Of a stretch of 7,667 bases of DNA, positions 5,884 to 7,667 are shown piece after piece. The notes below the pieces were generated by a model that saw only the letters and a list, made by a program, of their open reading frames with translations, did not search any database and was not told the origin of the DNA. The position numbers were made by a program, and so were the translations under genes. The stretch's first letter is position 1; each line of letters starts with the position of its first letter. Origin of the DNA: Oscillospiraceae bacterium (lineage in GTDB: Bacteria; Bacillota; Clostridia; Oscillospirales; Ruminococcaceae); NCBI GenBank assembly GCA_900757485.1, contig CAAEOA010000113.1, positions 1 through 7,667 of the forward strand, given 5' to 3'.

Positions 5884-5889
5884 CCCCCT
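5884..5889 (-). promoter_or_regulatory. Shine-Dalgarno site deciding the TTG start of spoIVB
   Basis: AGGGGG (complement of 5884-5889) is 7 nt before TTG at 5876. This start keeps the basic N-terminus (MKKCIKIM) ahead of the membrane anchor. The next in-frame ATG, seven codons later, has no such site. Confidence 0.75.
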
Positions 5890-6020
5890 TTTTTTCAAAT
5901 CGCATATGTGCTGAAAAAGCCCGTATGTGCGTTATGTCAGATTCCTTCGCTGCAATATTACTATTTGAAAAATCAGACAGAATATAATCGGTAAATATAT
6001 GACGTTACATATTTACAAAA

Positions 6021-6054
6021 TTGACATTTAATAGTATTATTAAAATGGTATAAT
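6021..6054 (+). promoter_or_regulatory. plus-strand promoter with extended -10
   Basis: TGGTATAAT at 6046-6054 is a perfect extended -10. A perfect TTGACA lies at 6021-6026 but 22 bp away, too far for a normal pair; at 17-bp spacing the -35 is poor (ATTTAA). Transcription would start near 6061 and the leader of about 185 nt would contain the whole repeat at 6122-6225. Confidence 0.5.
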
Positions 6055-6121
6055 ATTTAAAATCATCAAATCATTCAAATTATTATTTGCAGCAAAGTTT
6101 AAAATATTAATTTTTTATTTG

Positions 6122-6225
6122 ACTATTTTTTTATTGCGCTGCACCGCAGTGTGCAAAAGCAAAATAAAATAGTTCTTCTGAAAAAACAGCCGCCAGGCTG
6201 ATTTAAAATCAATACTATTTTTTAT
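6122..6225 (+). repeat. second full copy of the intergenic repeat, in the leader of the membrane-protein gene
   Basis: This 104-bp copy matches 4414-4517 with about five substitutions and two one-base indels. It has the same flanking direct repeats (ACTATTTTTTTAT at 6122-6134, ACTATTTTTTAT at 6214-6225) and both hairpins. In the first hairpin C6139 pairs with G; the other copy has T, still able to pair as U-G. The second hairpin, CAGCC-GCCA-GGCTG (6187-6200), is intact and on the minus strand is followed by six T residues. AAAATAGT (6166-6173) can pair with either flanking ACTATTTT, giving mutually exclusive folds. The copy ends 4 nt before the AAAGGA Shine-Dalgarno site of the next gene. Confidence 0.85.
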
Positions 6226-6246
6226 TTTGAAAGGAAGTCCAAAAAT

Positions 6247-6732
6247 ATGAAAGCAACCTATCGCGTCTTTTCGATTCTAATGTATATTGCCATGATTTAC
6301 AGCACCTTCACCGGCATTATTTGCGGCGTTTTGCTGGCGGACAGCAAATACAACGGCTTCGGATATCCTATCATGATCATCACTCTTGCCGGTTTTGCCG
6401 TGGGATTGGTATTATTTTTCTTAAAATTAAAATGGTCCTCTTTCTTTGTCCTGCTCGGCACCTCACTGGCACGTATCTATCTTGCTTTTGCGCTGCAGCG
6501 GCAAAGCCCGCTGGACTCTATCGTCTTTTATAAGCAGCATCTGCCCATTTTGGCAGTGGCACTGTTTTCGCTCATTGCGGTGTTGTGCTACAAAAAATAT
6601 AAAAAAGAGGAAAAGGGCGTTACTTTCTATAAAACCGAAAAAGATTTGCAAATCAAAGAAGAAAAAGAAATATTGGAAGATTTAGAAGAAGCAGAAGAAT
6701 TAAAAGAGGACGAAGCTTTGGAAATCATTTGA
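6247..6732 (+). CDS. small four-helix integral membrane protein with acidic C-terminal tail
   Basis: The gene encodes 161 residues of a family I do not recognise. Four hydrophobic segments are visible at about residues 6-30, 40-60, 63-82 and 97-115. A basic patch after the last helix (CYKKYKK, 114-120) argues for a cytoplasmic C-terminus and, with four helices, a cytoplasmic N-terminus. Residues 120-161 are hydrophilic, Glu/Lys-rich and probably helical (EKEILEDLEEAEELKEDEA), possibly a coiled coil or a docking tail. No catalytic motif is visible. The ATG at 6247 follows AAAGGA (6230-6235) by 11 nt. Only 61 nt and no good terminator separate it from galM, so co-transcription is likely. Its leader carries the repeat at 6122-6225. 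A role alongside sugar metabolism is only a guess from the neighbour. Confidence 0.85.
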   Translation: MKATYRVFSILMYIAMIYSTFTGIICGVLLADSKYNGFGYPIMIITLAGFAVGLVLFFLKLKWSSFFVLLGTSLARIYLAFALQRQSPLDSIVFYKQHLPILAVALFSLIAVLCYKKYKKEEKGVTFYKTEKDLQIKEEKEILEDLEEAEELKEDEALEII

Positions 6733-6793
6733 CATTGATTTTTTTCTTTACGATAAATATCATTAAAAAACGATTTCAGGAGGACAACATAAA

Positions 6794-7667
6794 ATGAGTG
6801 TTACGGTAGAATCATTCGGAAAATTTCCGAGCGGCGAAGAAGTGAAGCGATTCCGGCTGACCGGAAAAAACGGATTAACCGCATCCTTTTTGAACTACGG
6901 CGCCACTCTCCAAGCCTTGGAATTTGACGGAAAGGATCTTGTGCTGGGATTTGATACAGCTGAACAATACCGCGCAACGCCCGGCTCTTATCAAGGCGCA
7001 ACCATCGGCAGATTCGGCAACCGGATTGCCGCAGGGAAATTTTCCTTAAACGGTAAAGAATACACCTTGTGCTGCAACGAAGAAAACCGCGGACATCTTC
7101 ACGGGGGCACCGTCGGATTTGACAAAAAAATCTGGGATGCTGCAATCTTAAACGACAAAGAGGAGCCCTCGGTCGCCTTTTCTCTGTTCTCTCCGGATGG
7201 AGAAGAAGGATATCCGGGCAATTTAAAAGTCACCGTGACAATGACGGTGACTGCGGACAACGAATTAAAAATTTCTTATCATGCTTCCGGCGATGCTGAC
7301 ACCGTGCTGAACATGACAAATCATGCCTATTTCAATTTAAACGGAACAGACGGCGGAACGGTTTTGGATACCGTTCTGACTTTACGCGCCGACTTCATTA
7401 CACCGGTAGATGATCTTTTAATTCCGGATGGGAGCCTAATGCCGGTAGAGAATACGCCTTTTGACTTCCGTTCGGGGAAGCCGATCGGACAGGATATCGA
7501 CAGCTCACATCCCCAAATGCTTTTGGGTGGCGGCTATGACCACAATTTTGTGCTGAGCGGAGAAGAAAAACTGCATCACGCGGCAACCGCGATCAGTCCG
7601 CGCTCCGGCATCCGTTTGGACTGCTATACCGATCAGCCTGCCGTTCAGCTTTATACTGCGCAGGGAT
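6794..7667 (+). CDS. galM: aldose 1-epimerase (mutarotase), C-terminus cut by the window edge
   Basis: The frame from ATG at 6794 is open to the right edge, giving 291 codons of an expected 340-350. A strong AGGAGG site (6778-6783) lies 10 nt upstream. The protein interconverts alpha and beta anomers of aldoses such as galactose and glucose in the cytoplasm, feeding the Leloir pathway and sugar kinases. Family landmarks appear in order: FLNYGATLQAL (32-42), GATIGRFGNRIAAGKF (68-83), HLHGGTVGFDKKIW (101-114), SPDGEEGYPGNL (133-144), NMTNHAYFNLNG (173-184), GGGYDHNFVL (245-254) and TDQPAVQLYT (279-288). His103 and His177 match the two conserved active-site histidines. The catalytic glutamate normally lies in the C-terminal part that is missing here, so completeness of the active site cannot be checked. 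The gene probably shares a transcript with the small membrane-protein gene upstream. Confidence 0.94.
   Translation, partial: MSVTVESFGKFPSGEEVKRFRLTGKNGLTASFLNYGATLQALEFDGKDLVLGFDTAEQYRATPGSYQGATIGRFGNRIAAGKFSLNGKEYTLCCNEENRGHLHGGTVGFDKKIWDAAILNDKEEPSVAFSLFSPDGEEGYPGNLKVTVTMTVTADNELKISYHASGDADTVLNMTNHAYFNLNGTDGGTVLDTVLTLRADFITPVDDLLIPDGSLMPVENTPFDFRSGKPIGQDIDSSHPQMLLGGGYDHNFVLSGEEKLHHAATAISPRSGIRLDCYTDQPAVQLYTAQG

Larger units (their letters stand above)
5877..6246. other. 370-bp AT-rich divergent spacer between spoIVB and the membrane-protein gene
   Basis: The spacer holds the spoIVB Shine-Dalgarno site, a plus-strand extended -10 promoter (6046-6054) and the second copy of the intergenic repeat (6122-6225). 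No gene is visible. The stretch 5900-6020 shows no clear motif; a sporulation-sigma promoter for spoIVB should lie here but I could not pick one out. Confidence 0.6.

Noticed and set aside
6461..6651. Minus-strand and shifted plus-strand open frames within the membrane-protein gene
   Set aside because: They lack start signals and conflict with the clear transmembrane pattern of the 6247-6732 frame.
6801..7145. Minus-strand open frame across the first part of galM
   Set aside because: It is antisense to galM, whose family motifs are unmistakable, and its Arg/Cys-rich composition is that of a shadow frame.

Overview
The window looks like a chromosomal segment from a low- to moderate-GC, endospore-forming member of the Clostridia. 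A near-complete spoIVB supports this directly. The strong purine-rich Shine-Dalgarno sites, two TTG starts, very AT-rich spacers and a membrane-anchored XRE regulator fit the same picture, and the style resembles Oscillospiraceae/Ruminococcaceae. The genus cannot be fixed from this stretch.

Layout. (1) Positions 1-408, minus: the N-terminal part of a secreted protein that runs off the left edge. (2) Positions 409-865: an AT-rich divergent spacer holding a 62-nt bipartite hairpin, a perfect 44-bp palindrome and a strong plus-strand promoter. (3) Positions 866-2960, plus: a two-gene unit made of a GntR/LacI (AraR-type) sugar regulator and a HAD hydrolase of the beta-phosphoglucomutase-like group, ended by an intrinsic terminator. 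(4) Positions 3072-4052, minus: an XRE regulator with a multi-pass membrane domain. (5) Positions 4053-4631: a spacer with two minus-strand promoters, each followed at once by an intrinsic terminator, a 92-bp-period repeat, and a GC-rich patch that crosses the spoIVB stop codon. (6) Positions 4632-5876, minus: spoIVB. (7) Positions 5877-6246: a spacer with a plus promoter and a second copy of the repeat in the leader of the next gene. (8) Positions 6247-6732, plus: an unrecognised four-helix membrane protein with an acidic tail. (9) Positions 6794-7667, plus: galM, cut by the right edge.

How the parts work together. The regulator/HAD pair and galM both point to sugar handling, but nothing shows they share a regulon. 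spoIVB is a sporulation checkpoint protease; here its downstream neighbour is the xre gene, not the usual spo0A. The coding regions are ordinary and the most unusual signals are non-coding. They are the 44-bp palindrome, the repeat family with conserved hairpins, and the paired promoter-plus-immediate-terminator modules, which would yield RNAs of only about 35 nt unless read through. No CRISPR array, tRNA, rRNA, transposase or phage gene was seen.
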